Positions 38,184 to 46,787 of a DNA stretch of 64,000 nucleotides are shown here, piece after piece (within the stretch, counting starts at the first letter, position 1; the number at the start of each line of letters is the position of its first letter). The position numbers and the translations under genes were made by a program. The stretch lies in assembly GCA_030704425.1 (NCBI GenBank), contig JAPDHM010000001.1, positions 682,001-746,000 on the forward strand. Direction: 5' to 3'. This DNA is from Rhodobacteraceae bacterium IMCC1909 (GTDB lineage Bacteria; Pseudomonadota; Alphaproteobacteria; Rhodobacterales; Rhodobacteraceae). The notes beneath the pieces are model-generated. The model was given only the letters and a program-made list of their open reading frames with translations, did not search any database and was not told the origin of the DNA.

Positions 38184-38834
38184 ATGACAATCAAAAACGG
38201 CGCCGCGCCAAAACCTTCGATACTGTCATACGCCAAAGATCTACCAAACATTTGCTCACTCGCAGGATTGGGATGTTCCTTGTTGGCGATATATTGTTTG
38301 ATCATCGGATTCTATCCCGCTGCGATGATCGGCATGATTTGGGCTGTTGGATTTGATTGGGCGGATGGATTGATTGCCCGCAGTATGAAGGGACGCACAG
38401 GCGATGACCGTGCCTTCGGTGGCACGCTTGATCTGTTAATCGATATCGTAAGTTATGGCATTACACCCGCTATTTTAATCCTAAGTTTTGGAGATTTCAG
38501 CCCATGGTTTTTGCCTGTTGTGTTTATCACCCTAGTTTTCGGTGTGATACGTTTGAGCTATTTCAGCACATTCGGTTTGTCAGATGATGCAAAATACACA
38601 GGACTTGCGATTGACAATAACAGCATCAGCCTCGTTTTCATTGTAATGTTTGCAGATTATTTTGAACATTCCACATTCGCTATTATTCTAGCTTTCAGCG
38701 GACTATGCCTAGCAGTTTTGAACGTTTCTCAAATCAAGACGCCTAAACTTTCTAGTAACCCAATTAATGTTGTCGTTCTTGCCGTGTACACACTAATGAT
38801 AACTCTATTTTATGCCTGGTCCATACTGCGATGA
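38184..38834 (+). CDS. CDP-alcohol phosphatidyltransferase family membrane enzyme
   Basis: The 216-residue protein has about six membrane helices and the CDP-alcohol phosphotransferase signature: DWADGLIAR followed by GGTLDLLID. The spacer between AR and the first Gly is 12 residues, longer than the usual 8, although all Asp positions are kept. The family joins an alcohol phosphate from a CDP-activated donor to a lipid or polyol. It is divergent from the TagD-type cytidylyltransferase with a 239-bp intergenic region, so the two probably act in one pathway. PssA (phosphatidylserine synthase) is the nearest common relative, but the spacer argues for another alcohol. Confidence 0.82.
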   Translation: MTIKNGAAPKPSILSYAKDLPNICSLAGLGCSLLAIYCLIIGFYPAAMIGMIWAVGFDWADGLIARSMKGRTGDDRAFGGTLDLLIDIVSYGITPAILILSFGDFSPWFLPVVFITLVFGVIRLSYFSTFGLSDDAKYTGLAIDNNSISLVFIVMFADYFEHSTFAIILAFSGLCLAVLNVSQIKTPKLSSNPINVVVLAVYTLMITLFYAWSILR

Positions 38835-39400
38835 TCAATGAAAAATCACTTCAAAATTGAAGCTATTCTACTCAAGCAGCGGCAAGGCTTATCTCCGAGT
38901 TAATGCCTATGCCACGACAAGCTGTGCAACAAAATTGCGCCAGAATGAATTTACACGTCTAATATCAACGGTAAGGTGTGCTGGACGCGGGACCAGAGGA
39001 TAGGGCGGTGCGGTCCACGAGCCTGGGCAAGATGGTCCAGTAACCCCGAGCCAGCTTTAATGTATCCAAATATGGAGCGTTTTGTAATCAGAAGTGTTTT
39101 GTCATCAAGAGACGCTAAAAACCCACCCTGCGCACGTCAAGCAGGTTTAATCTGACAATAACTACTTCAGCTTTCTGGAGGGTTCCATCGCGGTTGAAGA
39201 ACTGATGACGGATACCTTTAAAATATTGTTATATATATTTTTTAATAACAAACAAAGCACTGTATCATGGGATACTTAAACTGCGCCTCATATCTGACAG
39301 AGGAAGAAATCTTAAGATTTCATTATTTAGAACATTTGTGTTATGAGTCATCTACAGCATACGATAATGTGTGTATTTTTTTTTAGATTGGAATAATTTT
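38835..39400. other. gene-poor stretch with IS6 left-end debris
   Basis: No gene is supported. At about 39,082-39,170 there is a heavily mutated IS6 left end on the minus strand (TTTTGTCATCAAGAGACGC, then CAGGTTTAATCTGACAATA). The remainder is anonymous; a GC-rich patch around 38,985-39,045 has no recognisable content. Confidence 0.45.
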
Positions 39401-39751
39401 TTGGAACTTCCTAAATGGACGGTGCCTGCACTTCAAGGTGCAGCGGCAGGAGCTGTAACCTTAGCAATCGCAGGCTTTAACTGGGGAGGCTGGGTTACAG
39501 GTGGAACAGCCTCGAAAATGATCAAAGACGCTTCAAATACAGCAGTTGCAGCTGCACTGACACCACATTGCCTTGCTCGCTCTGCCGCTGATCCAGAAGT
39601 CATTACTATCATGGCCACATTGGATAAAGCTAGCACTTGGAAAAAGCGCAGTATTATTGAAAAATCAGGATGGGCGACCCCACTAGGCACTAATAAGCCG
39701 TCTTGGGAATTAGCTGAAGCTTGCCTTAAAGAACTTGAAAAAGATACTTGA
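39401..39751 (+). CDS. conserved alphaproteobacterial membrane-anchored protein of unknown function
   Basis: From a TTG at 39,401 the protein reads MELPKWTVPALQGAAAGAV, then FNWGGWVTGGTA and ends ELAEACLKELEKDT, 116 residues. I recognise this as a family found in many alphaproteobacteria: one N-terminal membrane helix, then a small domain with a conserved Cys (CLAR) and WKRR-like WKKRSIIE and GWATPLG motifs. Function unknown. The frame continues upstream to 39,371 through a run of T residues without a better start. A terminator-like hairpin follows. Confidence 0.65.
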   Translation: MELPKWTVPALQGAAAGAVTLAIAGFNWGGWVTGGTASKMIKDASNTAVAAALTPHCLARSAADPEVITIMATLDKASTWKKRSIIEKSGWATPLGTNKPSWELAEACLKELEKDT

Positions 39752-39781
39752 GAAGTTTTCTCCAAATATCATTACATAAAT

Positions 39782-39804
39782 CACCAGTGAGAGCTGGTGG
39801 TTTT
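39782..39804 (+). terminator. rho-independent terminator-like hairpin
   Basis: CACCAG (39,782-39,787) and CTGGTG (39,794-39,799) pair around a six-base loop and are followed by G and TTTT. It lies 31 bp after the stop of the conserved unknown gene. The stem is short, so efficiency may be modest. Confidence 0.55.
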
Positions 39805-39824
39805 AACAAAAAATAGATTTTCGT

Positions 39825-40115
39825 AGTGCTAATTGGTGCTGATAGACAAATCAAAACGCGTATCGCACGGCTCGTGCGGCCTGAACCTACGCGCTCAATA
39901 ATTGGTGCCACTCAGTAAAAGCGGCGGTTCGATTGAACTTGAAATTGTCTCGTGAGTAGAAGTGGCGTTCCTGTATGCTCTCACAGTCAACTTAACCCCA
40001 CATCCAGCCTGCGTAGCGCCTTCAGCGGACCTGAGTGGCATCAGCCGGCAAACAGCCGCGCAACCGCACGCAAAACCACACATGTTTGCAACGACGCGCA
40101 GGCGCATGGAGGAAA
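39825..40115 (-). mobile_element. IS6-derived miniature, right end plus module
   Basis: On the minus strand it contains the module (about 40,110 to 39,980, including AAGGCGCTACGCAGGCTGGA) and then the tnp C-terminus (TTCAATCGAACCGCCGCTTT) and part of the right end at about 39,850-39,830. The same junction between module and right end occurs at 45.3 kb, so this is a recurrent derivative, not a unique wreck. Confidence 0.65.
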
Positions 40116-40169
40116 TGCTTCTTCTAACGGACTAAGCAATACGCCCTTAAATGCTAAAAATAACTTTAA

Positions 40170-40544
40170 TCAATTGAAGAGAATCGTAAACTGCGAGGTA
40201 GCTAAGGCAATTGCTATACCCAAGTTCATCAGTCTTAATAAGCCATATGGCTGGGCAGAAACATCCTTGTAAGCATTCGTTTTTTTTGCTGCGGCTGAAG
40301 TATCTTTTATGTTGGCAATTTGTGATCTCAGCGTTGCATCACCCCAAACAATTGTAAAAAGCGCGGTAGCAAGGATTGGGACGCTCAAGGCAAACTCATG
40401 GCCAGCGGTGTCCGCAAATAAAAGAAACGCGTAATTCACGCTGCTTGCCATAAATGAAATTATAATCCCCACAATCTGAAAGCTTATAGCATAGAATAAG
40501 CCACTTAGGCTCGTATCTCTTGTTTGTGTAACCAAATCATTCAT
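40170..40544 (-). CDS. small polytopic membrane protein, unknown
   Basis: The 124-residue protein has about three to four hydrophobic segments (LFYAISFQIVGIIISFMASSV, FALSVPILATALFTIVWG, LLRLMNLGIAIALATSQFTILF). No family is recognised. It lies 39 bp downstream of nothing on its strand but immediately after the photolyase-like gene in coordinate order, reading the same way from 40,544; that gene starts at 41,825, so this is a separate downstream member of the same strand cluster. Confidence 0.5.
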   Translation of the reverse strand: MNDLVTQTRDTSLSGLFYAISFQIVGIIISFMASSVNYAFLLFADTAGHEFALSVPILATALFTIVWGDATLRSQIANIKDTSAAAKKTNAYKDVSAQPYGLLRLMNLGIAIALATSQFTILFN

Positions 40545-40583
40545 TACTAAACCTTTCGTTCAGACATTTAGTGAGTAGATGCG

Positions 40584-41825
40584 TCAAAGCTTGAAGCCTA
40601 ATTTTTCTAAAATTGCGGGGACATTCTTCTTCATTGCAAAAAAGCCTTTGTTCGCGTGAGGCCACGCAATCGTATCGAACTGGCGGCGTAGGAAAAGAAC
40701 CTGAATGCCGGCCAGTTTCAAATCAACCTGAGCATTTAAAATGGCAGTAGATGTCGGCCCGACTGGCGCATAGCTTGTGACAATCGTTTTTGCCTGATTG
40801 CGTTTACAGTCTTCTATTAATTTATCTGACCAAGCGTTATCATTTATAATATGATGATCCATACAAACAGCTCTCAATGCATTTGCAGCAAACTGTTTTG
40901 GAACGTCGCCAATCGCCATAGGAGACCTACCTTCGGTTGCCAGCGCTCCAATTGTTGCAATTGGCGGGTGCGGTAGCTCTTCTGCTATTTGCATGTCATC
41001 TTCCGTCACTAAAAGTAGAAATTCTGGCGGAATATCTTCGGCCTGAGCCACGTCCGGCAGCGACCTTCGTAGATGATTAAGTGGGTCCTGCTTAGAAACT
41101 ATTTTTGTTTCTAATTGATGTACTGGACAAAATTTCTGATTTGTAAATTTATTAATATTAGAAGCCCTTGCGATGTATGGCCGTCCTCTAGTTTGAATGC
41201 CAGCAACCCACCGCCAGGCTAACGTATTTGACGCTGGATCGCCGTCGATGAGATGTCGCAAGAAAAAGTCTGCACCTAATGTCCATGGTAATTGCAAAGT
41301 GAATATCCAGATCGATGCAAACCACATACGCGCGTGGTTGTGGAGATATCCTGTGCGGACTAACTCACCAACCCATGCATCAAAGCAATCAATGCCAGTC
41401 TCTCCGTCCATAGCTTGCATATAGTTTGCAGCTAAACGTCGATCTTTGCTTACACTTTTCATCTGTCCGTGCAGATCAGACTGATATGCAGTCCAAACTC
41501 CAGGGTGCTGTTCCAACCAACCTTTGAAATAAGTCCGCCAAAAGATTTCATGCACGAACCGCTCTGCCGCCTGAAAGCCATGTTGTCCCAAGATGACTTC
41601 TAGCACTTCAACTTCCGTTATCAAACGATGTCTGATCCATGGAGAAAGAGCGGACACATTCGTCCGTTTATCAGCGCCCAGGTCATAATTACGGCAACGA
41701 TCGTAGATATCACCAGCCCGGCCTGAAAAAGTTGCAAGCCTCGCAAGGCCTGCAGCTCTGTCCGGCCTGAAATTCGGTATTTCAGAACGTGTGGTCAGTT
41801 CAGCTATTAGGTCTTTTGTTTTCAT
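40584..41825 (-). CDS. photolyase/cryptochrome-like FAD protein with swapped domain order
   Basis: The 413-residue protein begins directly with the helical FAD-binding domain of the photolyase family. Visible are LSPWIRHRLITEVEVL, ERFVHEIFWRTYFKGWLE, TGYLHNHARMWFASIW and the DGDPASNTLAWRWVAGIQT segment, which are the regions that hold FAD and the Trp relay. The antenna-type alpha/beta domain that normally precedes it is absent from the N-terminus. Instead about 130 C-terminal residues (AKTIVTSYAPVGP, VLFLRRQFDTIAWPHANKGFF) look like an alpha/beta domain of that kind. It could repair DNA or sense blue light. The methyltransferase gene follows upstream with a 2-bp gap, so the two form an operon. 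Confidence 0.82.
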   Translation of the reverse strand: MKTKDLIAELTTRSEIPNFRPDRAAGLARLATFSGRAGDIYDRCRNYDLGADKRTNVSALSPWIRHRLITEVEVLEVILGQHGFQAAERFVHEIFWRTYFKGWLEQHPGVWTAYQSDLHGQMKSVSKDRRLAANYMQAMDGETGIDCFDAWVGELVRTGYLHNHARMWFASIWIFTLQLPWTLGADFFLRHLIDGDPASNTLAWRWVAGIQTRGRPYIARASNINKFTNQKFCPVHQLETKIVSKQDPLNHLRRSLPDVAQAEDIPPEFLLLVTEDDMQIAEELPHPPIATIGALATEGRSPMAIGDVPKQFAANALRAVCMDHHIINDNAWSDKLIEDCKRNQAKTIVTSYAPVGPTSTAILNAQVDLKLAGIQVLFLRRQFDTIAWPHANKGFFAMKKNVPAILEKLGFKL

Positions 41826-41827
41826 AT

Positions 41828-42646
41828 TTAAGAGCTGCCTTTTGAACGCGGCCGATGTGGCAACGCATAAGGAACTTCATGTCGATATTGTTCAAATCGT
41901 TTCCCGTAGCGTTTTGAGAAGCGGCGTTCTTTGAAACGAGGTGCAAATAGGCAATAAGCTGTCAGGACAATTGCGAGACAGAACTGATCGGGAGTCCAAA
42001 CAGGAACTGTCCAAGTTGTGAGCGCAAAAGCTACATAGATAGGCTGGCGTATAATACTGAACAAACCCTGGGTTGGCATATCAGGAAATACTGGCTTGAT
42101 GTTTTGCGCGAGGGACAACCATCCCAAAGCACCTGATTGCACTTCGACCCCAGCATCATAGCTGGCCCACACCAATAATAACCAAGAAACTAGATATAAA
42201 AAGCAAAGTCCAAAAAAAACAAAACCTTCAGCTTGCCACCAAATAATCCCACTAGGGGTCCATAAAGCAAAAAGCATAAGTAATTGGATGGATGCAATAA
42301 TCGCATATGTGGTCGTGGCCAGGGTTGGCGCGAACACAGCTGGTGCCAATTTAGCCAATACAAAAGTGCCACGCCTGGATAGTAGAAGTGAATGTACAAT
42401 TGGAAATTGTAAAATCAGAAAAATATTAACAATAATCGACCAAGGTTGCAAAATTGTGCCGAGGCTTTTTGACATGCCAAAAAACATTGCCACGATCATC
42501 GCCAACACCGCAGCGATGAATACAGAATGACAAACAACGCCATAGAATAATGCAATCGATATGCGAAACGCACCAGCGGGCGCACGAGAGGCTCCAAACG
42601 CGAGTGACAACAATCGCTTCAGGGGGTCAGATCCAGATAACTTCAT
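41828..42646 (-). CDS. ICMT-fold membrane methyltransferase (MddA/NnrU-like)
   Basis: The 272-residue protein has about six membrane helices and a C-terminal ICMT-type motif: GLFSIIRQPIYVAFALTTW followed by RFKERRFSKRYGKRFEQYRHEVP. The R(H/Q)P and E/RY elements bind S-adenosylmethionine. The nearest known group is the methanethiol S-methyltransferase (MddA) type, but the usual RHP reads RQP here. Its stop lies 2 bp before the start of the photolyase-like gene on the same strand, so both are cotranscribed. Confidence 0.72.
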   Translation of the reverse strand: MKLSGSDPLKRLLSLAFGASRAPAGAFRISIALFYGVVCHSVFIAAVLAMIVAMFFGMSKSLGTILQPWSIIVNIFLILQFPIVHSLLLSRRGTFVLAKLAPAVFAPTLATTTYAIIASIQLLMLFALWTPSGIIWWQAEGFVFFGLCFLYLVSWLLLVWASYDAGVEVQSGALGWLSLAQNIKPVFPDMPTQGLFSIIRQPIYVAFALTTWTVPVWTPDQFCLAIVLTAYCLFAPRFKERRFSKRYGKRFEQYRHEVPYALPHRPRSKGSS

Positions 42647-42757
42647 GTACTCGAGGTAGGTGCAAATAATTGATAGTCGAGGCCTACCACCCTAACGATA
42701 ATCAATTATGTTTAAAAAGCGGTTGGGCGCTACTTTTACAATACATAGAGGTTCATA

Positions 42758-43078
42758 ATGACAAATGTTGAGCTAACTCGCGAAAGGCTAGTAGCATATT
42801 ACATTGAAATGACGAAAGAAACGATGCCACAGCTTGCAAGTGCCACACACAAGAACTGGCCAGTACGCAACGATCATTGTTTTCAACGCATCATTTTAGA
42901 CACGCTATGTGGAGGCATTTGGTATGATCATTTGCCTCGTCCTGCTTACAAACACCTAAGCCATGAACAGGCTCTGCAAGCCGTAAATTTGTGTAACGAT
43001 ATAATAGCAGGAACAGTTGATCTGGTCGCTTTGAATCGACAATCGTTATTATGGCGAGGCAAAATACGCTTAAGATAA
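42758..43078 (+). CDS. small conserved protein (photolyase-neighbour type), unknown
   Basis: The 106-residue protein reads LTRERLVAYYIEMTKET, then NWPVRNDHCFQRIILDTLCGGIWYDHL and ends SLLWRGKIRLR. I recognise this as a widespread small family often mislabelled as an acetyltransferase; the pattern WPVRxDHCFxRIxLDxxxGGxWYD is its hallmark. No N-acetyltransferase fold is evident. It is divergent from the methyltransferase/photolyase operon with 111 bp between. Confidence 0.7.
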   Translation: MTNVELTRERLVAYYIEMTKETMPQLASATHKNWPVRNDHCFQRIILDTLCGGIWYDHLPRPAYKHLSHEQALQAVNLCNDIIAGTVDLVALNRQSLLWRGKIRLR

Positions 43079-43196
43079 ACGTAAGCGGACTAGAGCTAGT
43101 ATGATGAAGCTTATACTATGCCACCCAGCCTTGTGGCCGTTCATCTATAAAAACAGCATAGTTCTTTATAAATAATTAAAACCTTGGCAGGTTAAC

Positions 43197-43350
43197 TTGC
43201 GTCCGTCCACGACGCAGTCAACCCCACACCCAGCCTGTGTAGCGCCTTAAGCGAACCAGAGTGGACTCAGCGGGCAAACAGCTGCGTAACCGCATGCCAA
43301 AACAAACATGTTTGCATCGATGCGCAGGCGCACGGGCGCGTGGCGGATAT
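43197..43350. repeat. IS6-derived module, isolated
   Basis: About 150 bp carrying the GCAGTCAACCCCACACCCAG module and the CGGGCAAACAGCTGCGTAAC block shared with 40.0 kb, but no transposase end. The gap 43,079-43,480 has no gene otherwise. Confidence 0.55.
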
Positions 43351-43480
43351 AGCGTATAGTTAAATATTGTGCAGTCCAAGTGTTGCGGATAGGGGATTTC
43401 TGTTGCATTTGTACTAACTTTTGGTAGTGTTTTTATACCATAAGTTCTGCTGTGTTACAGTTGGTAAGTACTAGGTTTTA

Positions 43481-43924
43481 ATGGCCATAAAAGGAGAAGA
43501 TATTATCTCACAATTAGTGCAACTCATTTATTCATCCCAACCATTTGGGTATGATAGCACAACATTACAAACCATCTTAAATGATGCACGGAGATGCAAC
43601 ACGCGAGATGGTATTTCCGGTGCGCTTGTTTGTAGACACGACATTTATGTCCAATTACTCGAAGGTTCTAAAGAGGCTGTTCATGCTGCCTACATGCGAA
43701 TTAGTCGTGATGATCGTCATGTTGGAGTTAAGAAGCTCGTTGGTCGGCCAATTACTGAGCGCTTTTTTGGGGAGTGGGCTATGCTACATGACCCAGCAAT
43801 ATCCTTGATTTGGAACCAACAACAAATCAAAGATGGTATTGTTGACCTAACACCACAAACAGAAATTATAGACATGTTTCAATCCATTTCCAGCCGATCT
43901 AGATTTGAGAAGTTTGACCATTAA
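43481..43924 (+). CDS. BLUF-domain blue-light sensor
   Basis: The 147-residue protein is a stand-alone BLUF domain with a short C-terminal tail. The flavin photocycle residues are present: Tyr17 in QLIYSS, Asn40 in RRCNTRDG, Gln58 in IYVQLLEG, and the Trp/Met pair in GEWAMLH. DGISGALVC is the central strand. BLUF proteins sense blue light through FAD; short ones act on a separate partner. No GGDEF, EAL or cyclase gene is adjacent. Other flavin proteins of the island are nearby on the opposite strand. Confidence 0.88.
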   Translation: MAIKGEDIISQLVQLIYSSQPFGYDSTTLQTILNDARRCNTRDGISGALVCRHDIYVQLLEGSKEAVHAAYMRISRDDRHVGVKKLVGRPITERFFGEWAMLHDPAISLIWNQQQIKDGIVDLTPQTEIIDMFQSISSRSRFEKFDH

Positions 43925-43928
43925 ATTG

Positions 43929-44055
43929 TGGGTGCTGGCAGACGAATGAGAACTCGCATCAGATTGCTGGAATAGCCTAAATCTAGGCGTTCAATAATTG
44001 ACATCATTCAGCTAGCGCGGCGGCCTGTGCGTCTCAACCAGTTTTAGTCCAACCA
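43929..44055 (-). mobile_element. very short IS6-derived element
   Basis: A right end (GGTGCTGGCAGACGAATGAG on the plus strand) and a left end (AACCAGTTTTAGTCCAACC) are almost fused, giving about 125 bp. Everything between has been lost apart from a piece of the tnp C-terminus. Confidence 0.55.
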
Positions 44056-44167
44056 AACATTGAAATTAAATATTTTTAATTCAATTATTTGAATAAATAG
44101 AAATGTATTTCTTGACTTCTCTGCCAAAAATAGCACGCTGATGACTTTATAACTGTGGAGTATCGTA

Positions 44168-45106
44168 ATGATGACAACGCTTAATTTATTAAAACTGAGC
44201 GTTATTCTTTCTTTTCTTGCAACCGCGCTTTTTGCTCAGACTGGCGGTGAGCGGATCAGCTTGGCTGGAACCGTTGTTGCAGACAACATGACTGGGCTGT
44301 CTTATCGCGTTCGTGGTTGTATAACGTCCATTTCAAAAGAGGCTACAAACACAGGCATCGCTGCCATTAACCAAGAACTTATTAAGTTGGACGATCGTGT
44401 GGCTAAGATGGCAGTAGCAACGGCCGTAGCTCGAGTTAAAGATTTAGAGGCTGAAGTTGGCGATAGCGAATTCAGCATTACCACAGTCCACGCAGAAATC
44501 ATTCGCGTCCAAGAAGAGCAAGACTTTGTGGTACGAGAATTTGAGAGGACACGTCTCTTGTTTCAAAGAGGGCTCGTGAATGAGACTACTTTGGAAGCGG
44601 CAGCACGGCGAAAAATGGAGGCAAGCTTCGCCTTGGAGAGGATACAAGAGGACTTGCAACGCGCTCTATCTGGAAAATCGCGCGCTGAAATAGCTTTGGA
44701 TATTGGGATTTTAGAGCTGAATGCTCGTCAGTCTGACCTCGAAGAATTAACAATCCAAGCGCCCTTCAGAGGAGTTTTATTGAATTTTAATCCAAAAGTT
44801 GGTGACTGCGTATCACAAGGCGCCTTAGCGGCACAAATTTATAAGCCAAACGACAAGAGCGTAGAGACCTTTGCATTCATGAACAACCTTGTTGATGCAA
44901 ACCAATTTGGCCTTACTGTAGGGAATCCTGTGCAGGTGATCCGTGTGAATGGTGAGAGCTGTCCAGGAAAAATTTCGCTCGTAGGAACGGAGGCGAATTT
45001 GGAGACCCAGAGCGTCAAGGTCAAAATAAAATTGGATCCCAATTGCGCAGTCGAAATGTTCTTGAATGAGGGCGTCAAAATAGACCTGACACTTAACGCA
45101 AGATGA
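44168..45106 (+). CDS. orphan HlyD/RND-type periplasmic adaptor protein
   Basis: The 312-residue protein has a signal peptide (about 1-24, ending LFAQT), a half biotinyl-lipoyl motif (VRGCITSISKEA), a long coiled-coil hairpin (about 60-180, ending RQSDLEELTIQAPF), the second lipoyl half (FRGVLLNFNPKVGDCV) and a beta-barrel (VGNPVQVIRVNGESCPGKI). This is the layout of membrane-fusion proteins of efflux pumps. No inner-membrane pump or outer-membrane channel gene is adjacent, so its partner must be elsewhere or lost. The repeats next to it are IS6 debris. Confidence 0.82.
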   Translation: MMTTLNLLKLSVILSFLATALFAQTGGERISLAGTVVADNMTGLSYRVRGCITSISKEATNTGIAAINQELIKLDDRVAKMAVATAVARVKDLEAEVGDSEFSITTVHAEIIRVQEEQDFVVREFERTRLLFQRGLVNETTLEAAARRKMEASFALERIQEDLQRALSGKSRAEIALDIGILELNARQSDLEELTIQAPFRGVLLNFNPKVGDCVSQGALAAQIYKPNDKSVETFAFMNNLVDANQFGLTVGNPVQVIRVNGESCPGKISLVGTEANLETQSVKVKIKLDPNCAVEMFLNEGVKIDLTLNAR

Positions 45107-45164
45107 ATCGTCATAACAACATTTGGACCTGTCAAAATAAATGAGAACGCGCATATGATTTCTT

Positions 45165-45520
45165 GAGCTACGTGAACCTATGCAATCAATCTGCTGTCAA
45201 ACAGATAAAAACTCGTATCGGATTGCTGACGCAGCTTGAATCTATGCGTTCAATAGTTGGCGCAACTCAGTAAGAGCGGCGGTTCGATTGAGCTTGAAAG
45301 TGTCTCGTGAGTAGAAGTGGCGCTCCTGTACCCCCTTACAGTCAACCTGACCCAACACCCTGCCTGTGTAGCGTCCTTAGCGGACCAGAGTGGCCTCGGC
45401 GGGCAAAAAGCATTGCGGCCAGACGGATAATCTCTGGGCTTGTTTTAAAGTAGCGCAATGGGGGGCATTCACGCACGCGATAAACTCGCCCGCCCACTTC
45501 AACCAAGTTTAATATGACAA
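45165..45520 (-). mobile_element. IS6-derived miniature with both ends, right end duplicated
   Basis: Reading the minus strand, the left end is at about 45,520 (TTAATATGACA complement), followed by a degenerate tnp start region, then the shared module, then the tnp C-terminus (TTCAAGCTCAATCGAACCGC) and the right end near 45,195. A second, mutated right end lies beyond it at about 45,165. The total is about 350 bp. It is the most complete copy of the module-type derivative. Confidence 0.65.
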
Positions 45521-45597
45521 AGCCAATGCATATCGTAAAAAGTTACATTGACATAATTGTTATTGCGTCGCCTTGTGACATTATGGTGTCTAGCCCC

Positions 45598-46450
45598 CTA
45601 AATTCGTCCATTGATTTTTGGTTTCTCTAATAAGGTTTCTGGTACGGGTGGGCGCATGTTCAATGCATGATGAGGTCTGATCTGGTTGTATTGCCTGAGC
45701 CAAACATTGATAGCGACCTGGGCTTGCCGTGTGGTGTGAAACCATTCGGCGTTGAGCACTTCTTTTCGCAAGGTGCCGTTAAAGCGTTCGTTGTATCCAT
45801 TTTCCCAAGGGCTGCCCGGATAGATTTGCATTGGTTTGATCCCAACCTTCTTCAGCCAGTCCTGCAGATGCGTGGCAATGAACTCGGGTCCGTTGTCAGA
45901 GCGAATAAACTCTGGCTTACCATGTTTGATCAGCAGCGGGTGCAGTGTCTCCAAAACGTCGTTCGCATTCATTTTTGGGGTCTCACTGCCACGCAGAGCG
46001 CTTCACGGGTATATTCATCTAGAACCGTGAGCATTTTATAGCTGCGCCCATTGCTAAGCTTATCGTGCACAAAGTCGATCGCCCAAATATGGTTGGGGTG
46101 TGTGGGCCGCAGCCTGATGATGGAGCTGTCTTTATGATAAAGCCGTTTGCGCTTGTTGTGCCGGCGCGGCAGCTGCAAACCTTCTTCGTTCCATAAGCGC
46201 TCGATCCTCTTGTGGTTAACACGCCAGCCTTCCATGCGCAGCAGAGCTGTGACTTTCCTATAGCCATACCACCCATATTGCTTGGCCAGCCGGATCATCG
46301 CCAAGCGAAGTTCGTTGTCATCTGTGGGTTGGGCTTGATAGCGCAGAGTTGAGCGGGCTACATCCAGAACAGCGCAAGCACGCCGCTCAGAAATATCCAG
46401 CTTTTGACGCGTATGAATAACAGCCTGACGAAGCTGAGCCCGCGTCAGGC
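45598..46450 (-). pseudogene. IS3-family transposase OrfB (rve integrase), frameshifted
   Basis: The first part reads LRQAVIHTRQKLDISERRAC, then YGWYGYRKVTALLRMEGW and WAIDFVHDKLSNGR with the first catalytic Asp. It ends in a stop after CVAVRPQK at about 45,970. In another frame the rest follows at once: MNANDVLETLHPLL, FIRSDNGPEF with the second Asp, and WENGYNERFNGTLR with the Glu. One base is missing in the run ACCCCAAAAATG (reading the minus strand) relative to an open frame. All DDE residues are kept, so a single mutation inactivated it. Confidence 0.85.
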
Positions 46451-46732
46451 CCGCGGCTTTAGATGATCAAGGCTCTCCTTCAGGATCACCTTGTCTAACT
46501 GCAAGTCAGCGACGATCTTCTTCAAGCGCTCGTTTTCTTTCTTGAGCGATTTCATCTCAGAAACCTGCGAACGAGAAAGGCCTCCAAACTTCTTACGCCA
46601 GTAATAATAACTCTTATCTGAAATCCCAGCTTTGCGACACGAACTCACAACGTCCAAACCATCGTGCAAATGAACATCAATCTCGCGCAATAACTTCAAC
46701 ACATCTTCATCAGAATAACGCTTTCGAGCCAT
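46445..46732 (-). CDS. IS3-family transposase OrfA
   Basis: The 95-residue protein is a helix-turn-helix transposase subunit (KRYSDEDVLKLLREIDVHL, then CRKAGISDKSYYYWRKKFGG) with a C-terminal leucine zipper (EMKSLKKENERLKKIVADLQLD). It recognises the element ends and forms part of the fusion transposase after frameshifting into orfB. The gene is intact, although orfB is not. Confidence 0.88.
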   Translation of the reverse strand: MARKRYSDEDVLKLLREIDVHLHDGLDVVSSCRKAGISDKSYYYWRKKFGGLSRSQVSEMKSLKKENERLKKIVADLQLDKVILKESLDHLKPRA

Positions 46733-46787
46733 GTTTCCTTACTCCCTTTGCCAAAATATACTGGCACAGTTCTAGGGGGCTAAGACA

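Larger units (their letters stand above)
45587..46787 (-). mobile_element. IS3-family insertion sequence (IS407-like), frameshifted
   Basis: The 1,201-bp element has terminal repeats TGTCTTAGCCCCCTAGAAC (from 46,787 down) and TGTCTAGCCCCCTAAATT (from 45,587 up). It carries orfA and orfB in the usual overlapping arrangement, but orfB is frameshifted. No clear target duplication is seen: the flanks read TTATGG on the left and CTCTTGG on the right, which suggests later rearrangement. It truncates a gene on its right side. A relative left a 100-bp end at 25.7 kb. Confidence 0.88.

Noticed and set aside
42758-43078. Calling the small protein a GNAT acetyltransferase
   Set aside because: It lacks the acetyl-CoA-binding RxxGxG/A motif and is too short; the label is a common mis-annotation of this family.
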